Shown here in pieces: positions 51,352-60,258 of a DNA stretch of 64,000 nt. Source of the stretch: JAFAZJ01 sp050183765 (GTDB taxonomy: Bacteria > Pseudomonadota > Alphaproteobacteria > Reyranellales > Reyranellaceae). Location of the stretch: positions 1-64,000 of the forward strand of contig JBFXAZ010000013.1 in NCBI GenBank assembly GCA_050183765.1, read 5' to 3'. Within the stretch, counting starts at the first letter, position 1, and the number at the start of each line of letters is the position of its first letter. The notes below the pieces were generated by a model. The model was not told where the DNA came from. It searched no databases and was given only the letters and a program-made list of their open reading frames with translations. Both the position numbers and the translations under genes were made by a program.

Positions 51352-54300
51352 TCAGGCGACAGGCCCCGCGAGGTCGCCGGCCTGCTGTGTCTTGAGAACA
51401 AGGGCCAGCGCATCGGCGTCCAGCAGCGGGCCCGCGCATATCCGGTCGAGCAACACGGCCTGAGCGGGTTCCAGCGCGACGAGTCGGCCGAGAACGTGCA
51501 GCAGGTCGATCAGGTCGCTGGTATACTCGGCGAGCCAGCTCTCAGGTTGAACGCTGTCGAGCGGCGACGGCGGACGTCTGTCGCCAATGATGGGGCGGCT
51601 GCGGTCACGACGACGGTAGCTGAACCACTGGCGGATCACTTGCTTGCCGGAAACCTCGTATGCCCAGACCGCAGGTGAGACGTTCTCGACACTCCCCTTC
51701 CCAATGCGTAACCGCCGCGTAGCCGGATCGTAGTCGATCTCGTCCGGCAGGGGTTCCGGCGCCGAAGGGATGGCGCCGTCCTCAGGAACATAAGGGGCCT
51801 CCGCCTTTGGCAGACGCGGAGGCCTGCGCGGGCGGTTCGCCGCCGCGTCGACAAACCGTTCGCCGTAGCAGTGCAGCCAAACAACCTCGCGTCCCAGCGC
51901 GGCCGCTTCGTCAAACAACGCCGCATCGGCGGTGAGAGGCACGCGCAAACCCGGCTGCACGAGATCGGCTTCAAAGCGTGAGGTGAAGGCAGGATGGGCG
52001 AGCGTCGCGGCAATGTAGGCCATCACGTCTTCGGCCGTGACCTCGCGGCCAAAAGCCTCCGCAAGATGTGTCACCAGCGCGAGCTTAATGTTGGGCGTCT
52101 TCGCCGCTCGATCATGCCACAGCGGATAAACTCGGCCACCTCGACCGTTGTAGTGGTGAAGATCAGTTATGGCGGCTGAAAGCGTCAGAGCTGGACCGCC
52201 ACTGGGCGACCGATCTGAGGGGGCAGTTAGTAGTACCTGGCGTGGAGAAAGCATGCCCCAGAGCTTCGGGTTCGGCTGATTAATCAGGCGAGCATCCGGA
52301 ATGATCCATTGGCGATCAAAAGAACGAAATCCGTAGTGGATGGCTTGTATTGAGCCTCCGTGGTCATCAACAACCGGAACGAGGCGTTCCTCGTGGCCCG
52401 GTAGACCATGAGCGATTGGCTTGCCCAAGTGCTTGTCACCCGGCTCACCATTGCGCAAATGCGGATGAAATAGGATTGCTTTCTTGCTCGGGTTCGCCTC
52501 CGTGACTAATCGATGCCAACGACGTTCTAAAGAGGTTGCATCGGGTGAGATGATCCAAGTTCGACCCGGCATCACACCCGAGCCGTTGTAAGCAAACATC
52601 TCTTCCAGCGGCAGCATCGACGCCCAAAGACCCTCCGCCTCGGGCAGAAACGGATCACGCCAGGCAGTTGGACAGTCATCCCAGTTGTCGTCGTCGAGCC
52701 TGATCGCCTCCATGGCCGCAAACTTTTCCTCGCGCCGTCCCTCGGGCAATCCACGGAACCGTACATGCGCCGGCTGGTCGGGGTTCTTGTTGAGTTTGCG
52801 AGCGGCCAATACGATGCAGACTGGCTGTTGCACCCCCTGGAAGATGCGCGTTGCAACCTCTGGCTGATGACCTTCGGGCGAGCAGTCGATCACCCAGATG
52901 TCGGAGCAGGTTCGACGCAGATCGTCTCGCATCCGTTGAAAGCCCCGCCCGTTAAGGAATCCTGCCACGGTGATGAAGCAGACGATGCCTTCCTCGTCCC
53001 GCTCCGGAAGGTTGGTCGACGCCTTCAGCCCCGATCCGAAGACCTTCCACGTCGCCCATCGCCAGAAATAGACATAGAGGTTCTTCAGGTGCTTGGCGTG
53101 CGCGCCTACACCCCAGGCGGGCGGTGGCTTCCACCGGTCCATCGGTGCCTCACGCCCCTTGCTGCCGGCCTCGATCCAGCCGCCCCGACCCTCCGCCTTT
53201 TCCTTGTATGGCGGATTGCCGATGACCACCGTGATCGGCTGACCGCGCTTGACGGCGTTCGCTTCCCGTCGCGACCTGGCCACCGGCTCCATCACCTGCG
53301 GCAGCCAATCCTCTTCGATGAAGGGATCACCCAGTGTGTCCGTGATGAACAGGCGCAGATCGGGCATGGTCGGGGATGGCTTGCCCGGTGTTCCCATCAA
53401 GATTTGCATCTCGGCGATCAGCCGCAGCTGGGCGACAGCGAAGGGGCCAAACTGCATCTCAAAGCCGAAGATACGCTGGGCAGCGGCAGCCTCGACCGCC
53501 GCACGCACAGCGCCAGGCCCCTGGTCCGCGGAGACGATGGAAGCGATACGGCGAAGGACGCCGAGCAGAAACGTGCCGGTTCCAACGGCGGGGTCGGCCA
53601 CAAACACATCTGCTGACGCGAGCCCCGTCGCCCGCTCGAACAGCGGGCCGCGCAGCGCCTCGTCGACAAGCCCAACCATTGCCGTCACGACTTCGGGCGG
53701 CGTGTAGTACGAGCCCGTTCGCTTGCGGAGCGCGTTGTCGTAGACCTCGAGGAAGGCTTCGTAGAAGTACAGCCAGGCGTCGGGATTGTCCTTGCTGATT
53801 GTCGGCCAATCGACCGCGTTCAGCACGCGCGTCAGCGTGCCAAGTGACGTCCGAAGCGCGGTCCGGTTGGTCGCATCATCTGTGAGCAGCCGCAACGCCG
53901 TGGCAACCAGGGAGTTCGTAGCCCGCAGTTCCGTCGCGGCCGCCTCGATCCCGTGGTCGAGTGCGATGCCCCTTGCCCGGGCCACAAGCAGGCCGAACGT
54001 GACCGCCTGGGCATAGCCGTCGGCGAATTGGGCATCATCGGCCTGCGGAAAGAGAAGCTTGCGCCAGTCGTTGGCAAGCGCGTTGAGACTGGACCTACCG
54101 GACTCCATCTGCTCGATGACTTCGTCGCGTAGCAGTCGGCAGAGTCGCGCGCTGATTTCGGCGAGGGCCTTGGCATTGCGTGGCGGCAGCGGTTCCCAGC
54201 GTAGGAAGTCGCTCACCAGCGGCAGCAGTCCCGATGGTGCCGCAAGCGCATCTCCGGAGGTCGTCACGTCTCCGTCGAGATGCACCACGGCACCGACGAT

Positions 54301-54702
54301 CTTGCCGTCGCGCCAGAGGCTGAACGAATTGCCGTCGGTGTAGAGCAGATTCGGCAGCGACTTGAGCTTGTTCCACTGCGCCTTGTCGTGGGGATCGGTA
54401 AAGCGGTTCGGATTGGCACCCTTGCCCGGCGCTTTCACTTCAACGAAGCCAATCAGCGCGCTGTGGGCTGTCACCGCGAAGTCGGGCCGCGTCTTGAGGT
54501 CGGCAAGGGTGATTTCGCCGACAAGTCGCACTGCCCCGGCCGCCATCCCCGAGAGCTGCGCGAGATCTTGGATCAATGCGTCGAGCGGCGCCCTGAGCTG
54601 ATCCTCTGGGGCGCCTTCGATCGCAATGCCGCTGAGCTTGGGCTTGATGGCCGCGCCATAGGCAGAGATGGCCACCGCGAGATCCTTGATTGGCAAATCC
54701 AT
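51352..54702 (-). CDS. Solitary restriction-modification enzyme (type ISP/IIG-like N6-adenine methyltransferase)
   Basis: About 1116 residues. N-terminal PD-(D/E)xK-like region (RPDFAVTAHSALIGFVEVKA, about residue 75-90), then a N6-adenine methyltransferase: motif I ADPAVGTGTFLLG, catalytic motif IV IGNPPYKEK (about residue 496). The C-terminal third is a target-recognition-like region. No helicase motor and no separate S subunit. The large size and single chain fit restriction enzymes of the type ISP or IIG class, which cut and methylate by themselves. Start chosen at ATG 54702; GTG 54735 is possible. The middle (about 52.0-53.7 kb) is less GC-rich than neighbours, suggesting transfer. Confidence 0.82.
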   Translation of the reverse strand: MDLPIKDLAVAISAYGAAIKPKLSGIAIEGAPEDQLRAPLDALIQDLAQLSGMAAGAVRLVGEITLADLKTRPDFAVTAHSALIGFVEVKAPGKGANPNRFTDPHDKAQWNKLKSLPNLLYTDGNSFSLWRDGKIVGAVVHLDGDVTTSGDALAAPSGLLPLVSDFLRWEPLPPRNAKALAEISARLCRLLRDEVIEQMESGRSSLNALANDWRKLLFPQADDAQFADGYAQAVTFGLLVARARGIALDHGIEAAATELRATNSLVATALRLLTDDATNRTALRTSLGTLTRVLNAVDWPTISKDNPDAWLYFYEAFLEVYDNALRKRTGSYYTPPEVVTAMVGLVDEALRGPLFERATGLASADVFVADPAVGTGTFLLGVLRRIASIVSADQGPGAVRAAVEAAAAQRIFGFEMQFGPFAVAQLRLIAEMQILMGTPGKPSPTMPDLRLFITDTLGDPFIEEDWLPQVMEPVARSRREANAVKRGQPITVVIGNPPYKEKAEGRGGWIEAGSKGREAPMDRWKPPPAWGVGAHAKHLKNLYVYFWRWATWKVFGSGLKASTNLPERDEEGIVCFITVAGFLNGRGFQRMRDDLRRTCSDIWVIDCSPEGHQPEVATRIFQGVQQPVCIVLAARKLNKNPDQPAHVRFRGLPEGRREEKFAAMEAIRLDDDNWDDCPTAWRDPFLPEAEGLWASMLPLEEMFAYNGSGVMPGRTWIISPDATSLERRWHRLVTEANPSKKAILFHPHLRNGEPGDKHLGKPIAHGLPGHEERLVPVVDDHGGSIQAIHYGFRSFDRQWIIPDARLINQPNPKLWGMLSPRQVLLTAPSDRSPSGGPALTLSAAITDLHHYNGRGGRVYPLWHDRAAKTPNIKLALVTHLAEAFGREVTAEDVMAYIAATLAHPAFTSRFEADLVQPGLRVPLTADAALFDEAAALGREVVWLHCYGERFVDAAANRPRRPPRLPKAEAPYVPEDGAIPSAPEPLPDEIDYDPATRRLRIGKGSVENVSPAVWAYEVSGKQVIRQWFSYRRRDRSRPIIGDRRPPSPLDSVQPESWLAEYTSDLIDLLHVLGRLVALEPAQAVLLDRICAGPLLDADALALVLKTQQAGDLAGPVA

Positions 54703-54795
54703 CCTCTCGGGAGCCGGGCGACTTGGCTCCGCCACGCCAACGATACAACACAGCCTCGGCGCGACGAAGGGGATGCGTGCACAACAGCAGCACCA

Positions 54796-55722
54796 TCATT
54801 CCACCGTGCCCGGCAACGACGTGCGCGACTCGAGCACGTCGCGCGTGGCGCGGCTGACCTGGGCGCCGAGCAGCACGATGATCGCGGTGTAGTAGATCCA
54901 CACCATCACGGCGGCGACACCGCCGGCGGCGCCGAAGGCGCTGGCCATGTGGGTGACGCTGAAATAGTAAACGATCGCCCAGTTGCCCAGCGCGAAGAGC
55001 GCGGCGACGATCGCTGCGCCGTACAGCGCGTAGCGCCAGGGCACGACGACGTCGGGCAGCGCCTTGTAGATCACGGTGAAGAACGCCGCGACGGCGCCGT
55101 ACTGCAACGCGCTCGAGACGGCGGGACCGAGCCAGACGCCCAGCACCGGGAAGGCTTCGAGTGCGTCGGTATAGGCGCTGATCACCAGGCCGGCCAGCAG
55201 CACGACGAGGAACAGCACGCCGATCACCGTCATCATGGCCAGCGCCAGCAGGCGCGTGCGCAGCTCGGCGATCACGGGATGGCGGCGCCAGCCGCCGGCC
55301 GGCTTCCAGATGTGGTCCAGCGCGCTGTCGAGCTCGACGAAGACCGAGGAGCCGGAATAGAGCAGCAGCACCACGCCGACCGCCGCGACCCAGCCGCGGC
55401 CGCGGAACAGGCCGGTGTCGGCGAAGCGACGCAGGATGTCGAGATTGTCCGCGCCGATCACCGTCGCGATGGCATCGAGGATGTGCTGCTGCGCCATCAG
55501 CCGGCCGACCACCGGCTCGGCGATGGCGACGCTGAAGATCAGCACCGGGCCCAGCGAGAAGATCGTGTAGAAGGCGATCGCCGCGGCCATCGAGGTCAGG
55601 CGGTTGTCGACGAAGCCGCGATAGGTGGCGAGGAAGATGTCGAGCAACAGCCTGGGCAGGCGGTTCTCCACGAACCCTTTGCACACGGCGATGAAGATGT
55701 CCCGGATGCGCTGCCACAGCAT
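54796..55722 (-). CDS. YihY/BrkB family membrane protein
   Basis: A 308-residue inner-membrane protein of the YihY/BrkB family (often mis-annotated as ribonuclease BN). Six transmembrane helices; the N-terminal FVDNRLTSMAAAIAFYTIFSLGP motif, FRGRGWVAAVGVVLL and the GGVAAVMVWIYYTAII segment are conserved in the family. Transport role is unclear. ATG at 55722; 12 bp separate it from the acyltransferase gene upstream, so the two are probably co-transcribed. Confidence 0.9.
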   Translation of the reverse strand: MLWQRIRDIFIAVCKGFVENRLPRLLLDIFLATYRGFVDNRLTSMAAAIAFYTIFSLGPVLIFSVAIAEPVVGRLMAQQHILDAIATVIGADNLDILRRFADTGLFRGRGWVAAVGVVLLLYSGSSVFVELDSALDHIWKPAGGWRRHPVIAELRTRLLALAMMTVIGVLFLVVLLAGLVISAYTDALEAFPVLGVWLGPAVSSALQYGAVAAFFTVIYKALPDVVVPWRYALYGAAIVAALFALGNWAIVYYFSVTHMASAFGAAGGVAAVMVWIYYTAIIVLLGAQVSRATRDVLESRTSLPGTVE

Positions 55723-55734
55723 GACGCGAGCCTA

Positions 55735-57174
55735 TCACGCCGCCATCGAGTCGATGCGCGGCAGGTGGGCGATCGCGTTGGCGTAGTGGGCCAGCAACGG
55801 CCTCTCCGCCGCGACCGCGGCGTAGAGCCCGTCCTCGCTGACGGCGGCCAGCCGACGCAGGGTCAGCATGCGCAAGCCCACAAGGATGGCATAGTCGCGA
55901 TCGCCGCGCGGCAGGTAGATCTTGGCGCCGGCGGCGCCCAGGTCATCCAGCAGAACGGCGCAACGGCCCTTCAGTTCCAGCTCGTCGATCGGCTCCTCGG
56001 CCTCGAGCAGCACGCTCGACACCAGTGACACCGGCAGCACCGGCACGACCTTGCCGATACCCACCATGATGTCGTCGGCCAGGGCGCCGACCGCTTCGAA
56101 GCGGCGCTCCTTGTCGAGCTTGCGCAGATCGCCGCCGAAACGATCCGCCGTGCGCGCCAACCAGTCGCGCGCGGAGATCGGCGCGCCGAAATTCACGCAG
56201 GCATAGCCGAAGCTGTACCAACGCCCACGCAGCATCTGGCCGATGTTGCGCACGGCGAAGCGCAAGGTGGTCTTGATGGCGAAGCCGGCGCCGCGCCGCG
56301 GCGCATCGGCGTCGCCGGCGCGCAATTGCGTGCGGTCCTCCAGCACGCGGTCGTAGTTGATGCCGACGGGCACGAAGACGATGTCGCGCGGGCCCTGCGG
56401 GTCGAACGACTTGAGCGCATAGTCCACGAGCCCCAGACGCGGCGGCCTGAGCTTGCCATCTCGTGACAGGCCGCCTTCGGGATACATGGCCTGCGCCACG
56501 CCGGCCTCGGTCGCCATGTGCACGTAGCGCTCCAGCACGCGGCGATAGAGCGGGTTGTTGGAGTTGCGGCGCACGAAATAGGCGCCCATCGAGCGGATCA
56601 GCTGCTGCAGCGGCCAGATGCGCGCCCATTCGCCCACGGCGTAGGAAAGCGCCGTGCGCTCGGCGGCGAGGAAGGCCACCAGCACGTAGTCCATGTTGCT
56701 GCGGTGGTTCATGACGAAGACGATGGTGGCGTCGGGCGGCACCTGCGCATGGGCGATGTCGTCGACATAGCCCAGCCGCACGCGATAGAGCGCGCGTGCG
56801 AAGGCGCGGGCCAGCGCGTAGCCGACGCGGAAATAGATGTAGGCGTTGAAGGCCGGCACGATCTCGCGGGCGTAGCCGTAGGCCTCGGCCATCGCCGCCT
56901 CGCGCGGAATGTTCTCGACCTTGGCCTTCTCGTTGGCGGCAGCGACCACCTGCGGATCGTAGACCAGGCGATCGACCAGCACCTGGCGGCGGGTGAGCTG
57001 GAACGGCTTGATCTCGATGCGCAGCCGGCGGTTGACGCTGTCGATCAGCCGGTTGACGCGGCGGCGCAGGATCCAGCGGCCCGAGGGGATCAGCAGGCGG
57101 TCGAGCAGCGACCAGGCCGCGAAGACGGCGATCGCCGCGAACAGCCACAGCGGCACCGTCACCGGTTCGGTCAT
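55735..57174 (-). CDS. Glycerol-3-phosphate / 1-acylglycerol-3-phosphate acyltransferase-like protein
   Basis: A 479-residue membrane-associated acyltransferase: hydrophobic N-terminus (about 8-25), HX4D motif NHRSNMD (His157, Asp162) and the GPAT-type block PEGGLSRDGK (about 245), as in PlsB-like enzymes that acylate glycerol 3-phosphate. Longer than a usual PlsC (about 240) but shorter than PlsB (about 800). ATG at 57174 with GCGGGG upstream. Its promoter region contains the long palindromic repeat. Confidence 0.85.
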   Translation of the reverse strand: MTEPVTVPLWLFAAIAVFAAWSLLDRLLIPSGRWILRRRVNRLIDSVNRRLRIEIKPFQLTRRQVLVDRLVYDPQVVAAANEKAKVENIPREAAMAEAYGYAREIVPAFNAYIYFRVGYALARAFARALYRVRLGYVDDIAHAQVPPDATIVFVMNHRSNMDYVLVAFLAAERTALSYAVGEWARIWPLQQLIRSMGAYFVRRNSNNPLYRRVLERYVHMATEAGVAQAMYPEGGLSRDGKLRPPRLGLVDYALKSFDPQGPRDIVFVPVGINYDRVLEDRTQLRAGDADAPRRGAGFAIKTTLRFAVRNIGQMLRGRWYSFGYACVNFGAPISARDWLARTADRFGGDLRKLDKERRFEAVGALADDIMVGIGKVVPVLPVSLVSSVLLEAEEPIDELELKGRCAVLLDDLGAAGAKIYLPRGDRDYAILVGLRMLTLRRLAAVSEDGLYAAVAAERPLLAHYANAIAHLPRIDSMAA

Positions 57175-57207
57175 CCCCGCGTCACCCTCCGATTTTCCCA
57201 ACCGTAG

Positions 57208-57341
57208 CTACCTTGCCCCGGAGGGGGAAGGTGCCGAAGGCGGATGGGGGATATCGAAGGCGGACGCCGAACGCGTTGAGACATCCCCCATCCGTCACGC
57301 CGCTATGCGGCGCGCCACCTTCCCCCTCCGGGGGAAGGTAG
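57208..57341. repeat. Long palindromic intergenic repeat
   Basis: Two nested inverted pairs: 26-bp outer arms (57208-57233 and 57316-57341, one mismatch, core CCCCCTCCGGGG) and 12-bp perfect inner arms (57241-57252, CGGATGGGGGAT, with 57283-57294). The sequence between the thiolase and acyltransferase genes could fold into a large hairpin. It looks like a dispersed intergenic repeat and overlaps the promoter region of both divergent genes. Confidence 0.75.
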
Positions 57342-57370
57342 ATACGGTCGCGACCCCAAGGGAGGAGCGG

Positions 57371-58504
57371 ATGGCCTATATCGCCGGTGTCGGCACCACG
57401 CGCTTCGGCCAGCATCCCGGCAGCACGACGCCGGGCCTGATGGCCGAGGCCGCGCGCCTGGCGCTGGAGGATGCCGGCCTGGCCCGGCGCGACATCGACG
57501 GCGTGCTGTGCGGCTACGCCACCACCATGCCGCACATCATGCTGGCCACGGTCTTCGCCGAGCATTTCGGGCTGAAGCCCGCCTACGCCCACGCCATGCA
57601 GGCCGGCGGCGCCACCGGCGTGGCGATGGCCATGCTGGCCTCGATCCTCGTCGATTCGGGCCGCTGCAGGACGGTGTTGATCGTCGGCGCCGAGAACCGC
57701 GCCAGCGGCCAGACCCGCGACCAGTCGATCCAGACCCTGGCCCAGGCCGGACACCCCGACTACGAGGTGCCTTATGGCGCCACCATCCCGGCCTATTACG
57801 GCCTGCTGGCGGCGCGCTACATGCACCAGTTCGGCCTGACCCAGGAGGACCTTGCATCGCTGGCGGTGGTCATGCGCCGCCAGGCATCGCGCCATCCCGA
57901 GGCGCATCTGCGCGAGCCTTTCACGCTCGAGCAGGCGATGGCGTCCAAGCCGATCGCGCTGCCGCTGCACCTGCTGGATTGCTGCCCGATCTCCGATGGC
58001 GGCGTCGCCATGGTGATCGCGCGCGATCCGACCAGTGCGGCGCGCGTGAGGGTGCGCGGCGCAGGCCAGGCGCACCTGCACCAGCACATCTCGATGGCCC
58101 GCGACTGGGCCGACATGGGTGCGAAGCGTGCCGCCGACCTGGCCTTCGCCGAGGCACGCATGGGGCTGACGGACATCCAGCACCTCGCGGTCTACGATTC
58201 CTTCACCATCACGCTGGTCATGCTCCTGGAGGAAATCGGCTTCGTCGCGCGCGGCCGGTCGGGCGAAGCGGCGCGGGCGGGGCGCTTCGAGATCGGCGGC
58301 GACCTGCCGCTGAACCTGCATGGTGGGCTGTTGTCCTTCGGGCATTGCGGCGTTGGCGGCGGCATGGCGCATCTCGCCGAGGCGCAGCGCCAGCTCAGCG
58401 GCCGTGCCGGCGATCGGCAGGCGGGCTCGCCCGCCACCGCCTACGTGCACGGCGACGGCGGCGTGATGTCCTCGCATGTCGCGATGATCCTGGAACGGGT
58501 GTGA
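57371..58504 (+). CDS. Thiolase-fold protein without nucleophilic cysteine (Ltp2-like aldolase candidate)
   Basis: A 377-residue thiolase-like protein. Where thiolases have the nucleophilic Cys (CASG type), the sequence here reads HAMQAGGATG (Gly79-Gly80), so thiolytic chemistry is not expected. The YDSFTIT segment matches the YDAFT motif of Ltp2-type retro-aldolases, which cleave CoA esters with a DUF35 partner; such a partner follows 2 bp downstream. C-terminal GHCGVGGGMAHLAE is kept in modified form. ATG with GGAGGA upstream. Confidence 0.82.
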   Translation: MAYIAGVGTTRFGQHPGSTTPGLMAEAARLALEDAGLARRDIDGVLCGYATTMPHIMLATVFAEHFGLKPAYAHAMQAGGATGVAMAMLASILVDSGRCRTVLIVGAENRASGQTRDQSIQTLAQAGHPDYEVPYGATIPAYYGLLAARYMHQFGLTQEDLASLAVVMRRQASRHPEAHLREPFTLEQAMASKPIALPLHLLDCCPISDGGVAMVIARDPTSAARVRVRGAGQAHLHQHISMARDWADMGAKRAADLAFAEARMGLTDIQHLAVYDSFTITLVMLLEEIGFVARGRSGEAARAGRFEIGGDLPLNLHGGLLSFGHCGVGGGMAHLAEAQRQLSGRAGDRQAGSPATAYVHGDGGVMSSHVAMILERV

Positions 58505-58506
58505 GC

Positions 58507-58896
58507 ATGAGCTTCAGCGCCAATCCCCAGGCCCAGGCTTTCTGGCAACAGGTGCAGGAGGGCCGCATCGTCTATGCGCGCTGCTGCGCCGATCATTGCG
58601 GCGCGCCGCAATTCCCGCCCAAGCCGCGATGCGATGTCTGCGACGGCGAGCGCATGGAGATGCGGGAGGCCAACGGCACCGGCACCATCTTCTCGATCAC
58701 CGTGGTGCACCGCCCGCCATCCGACGCGCTGCGACAGCACGCGCCCTATGGCATCGCGCTGATCGATCTCGACGAGGGCTTCCGCATGATGGCGCATGCC
58801 GATCCCGGCCTGGCGATCGGCGCCCGCGTGCGCGCCAGCTTCGTCGCCTTCGGCGATCGAATCGTGCCGCGCTTCGCCGCCGATCAGAAGCCGTAG
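58507..58896 (+). CDS. Zn-ribbon OB-fold protein (DUF35)
   Basis: A 129-residue DUF35 protein: N-terminal zinc ribbon (CCADHCG and CDVC, four cysteines) and an OB-fold (GTIFSITVVHRPPSDAL, GFRMMAHADPG). These proteins bind thiolase-fold partners and help acyl-CoA handling. It is directly after the thiolase-like gene. Its 3' end overlaps the convergent amidohydrolase by 13 bp. Confidence 0.88.
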   Translation: MSFSANPQAQAFWQQVQEGRIVYARCCADHCGAPQFPPKPRCDVCDGERMEMREANGTGTIFSITVVHRPPSDALRQHAPYGIALIDLDEGFRMMAHADPGLAIGARVRASFVAFGDRIVPRFAADQKP

Positions 58897-59783
58897 AGCT
58901 TCGCCGGATTGTCGACCAGCACGCGCTTGCGCAAGGCGGCGTCGGGCATCCAGCGGCCCAGCGTCTCCAGCGTCTCGCCGGTGTGGAACATCACCTTGGC
59001 ACGGTGCGTGTGCGGCCAGTCGGTGCCCCAGACCAGCCGGTCCGGCCGCGCCGCGATCAGGCCCATGGCGACATCGTCAGTGTCGCTCCATTCGTGGTCC
59101 TGCAGGCTGTTGCGGTAGGCACCGGAAATCTTCACCCAGGTGCGGCCGGTCTTCAGCAGGTCGAGCATGACCTGATAGGCGGGATTCGCCACGCCGTCGG
59201 GCGCCTTGATATAGGCCATGTGGTCGATCACCACGTCGACCGGCAGCGCCGGCAGGCGTGGCGCCACCTCGACCAGACGCTCGGGCGTGGTCAGCAGCTG
59301 GATATGCCAGCCCATAGGCGCGACGCGGGCCGCGAGAACCTCCAGCGCCTCGAAGCCGATGCCGCCGCCGGTCGTGACATTGAAGCGCAGGCCACGCACA
59401 CCCGCCTCGTCGAGCATCTGCAATTCGGCGTCCGGCACGTCGGGCGCGCACACCGCGACGCCGCGCAACCGTTTGGGATGGTCGCGCAAGGTCTCGACCA
59501 TCAGGCCGTTGTCGGTGCCGTGCACGCTGATCTGGACCAGCACGCCGTGCGTCAGGCCCAACCCGTCGAGCATGCGCAGATATTGCGCCTCACTGGCCGC
59601 TGGTGGCGTATAGCCGCGCGCGGCGACGAACGGATGCTCCTCGCCATCGCCGATGACGTGGGCATGGCAGCAGCAGGCGCCGAAGGGCACGGGCCAGGCC
59701 GGCGCCCGCATCTCGGGTCGCGGCCCGGCGCAGAGAGGCGCTTGCTCCGTGGCGAGCGGGTGGCTGAGCGCACCGTGGGCCAT
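58884..59783 (-). CDS. Amidohydrolase family protein (PDC-hydrolase-like)
   Basis: A 299-residue TIM-barrel hydrolase of the amidohydrolase-2 type (2-pyrone-4,6-dicarboxylate lactonase/aromatic carboxylate family). Metal ligand motif HAH (His40, His42) preceded by three cysteines (ACCCHAHVIG), His in VVIDHMAY and Asp in WGTDWPHTH. The pocket resembles lactonases, but the substrate is unknown. Convergent with the DUF35 gene. Confidence 0.85.
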   Translation of the reverse strand: MAHGALSHPLATEQAPLCAGPRPEMRAPAWPVPFGACCCHAHVIGDGEEHPFVAARGYTPPAASEAQYLRMLDGLGLTHGVLVQISVHGTDNGLMVETLRDHPKRLRGVAVCAPDVPDAELQMLDEAGVRGLRFNVTTGGGIGFEALEVLAARVAPMGWHIQLLTTPERLVEVAPRLPALPVDVVIDHMAYIKAPDGVANPAYQVMLDLLKTGRTWVKISGAYRNSLQDHEWSDTDDVAMGLIAARPDRLVWGTDWPHTHRAKVMFHTGETLETLGRWMPDAALRKRVLVDNPAKLYGF

Positions 59784-59860
59784 AGGTCATCTCCCGGGAT
59801 GCGACGGTCGTTGCCGCCTTGCCCGCCAGTCAACCACCTCCCGCCGCGCGCGACAAACCC

Positions 59861-60088
59861 TCAGCCGTCGGTCGTGCGCACGATGTACGTCCCCAGCATG
59901 CCGAGCGTACCGCAGATCCACAGAATCACCGCGAAGACGGGCTCGTGCGCCAAGGCCGCCAGCGCCAGGCAGACAAGGGTGAAGGCGATATGCATCGACG
60001 CGAAGAATACGATACGACGGAACACCGAGAAGCTGTCTTCGTGGGCGCGCAGCTCGCGATCTGGTAACGGGACGGGAATCGTGGCCAT
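59861..60088 (-). CDS. Small two-helix membrane protein
   Basis: A 75-residue protein with two hydrophobic helices (about 24-47, FASMHIAFTLVCLALAALA, and 50-68, VFAVILWICGTLGMLGTYIV) and basic/acidic N-terminus (PLPDRELRAHEDSFSVFRR). A strong AGGAGG eight bases upstream supports a real gene. It resembles small respiratory subunit-like proteins (aa3-type oxidase subunit IV), but this is a weak likeness. Divergent from msrA. Confidence 0.7.
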   Translation of the reverse strand: MATIPVPLPDRELRAHEDSFSVFRRIVFFASMHIAFTLVCLALAALAHEPVFAVILWICGTLGMLGTYIVRTTDG

Positions 60089-60258
60089 GGCTCAATCCTC
60101 CTGGGACCGGAACGGAAGCCAGTCCGGCAGGGTTCCCGAGTCATGGCCGCGCAGGCGTGCCGGCTGGCTGAACGGATGGTCACATCTGCGCGCGCATCCG
60201 TTGACGACAGGTGGCTTCGCGCCCACCTTTGGCGCGGCGGGTTCGAGGGAGATCACCC

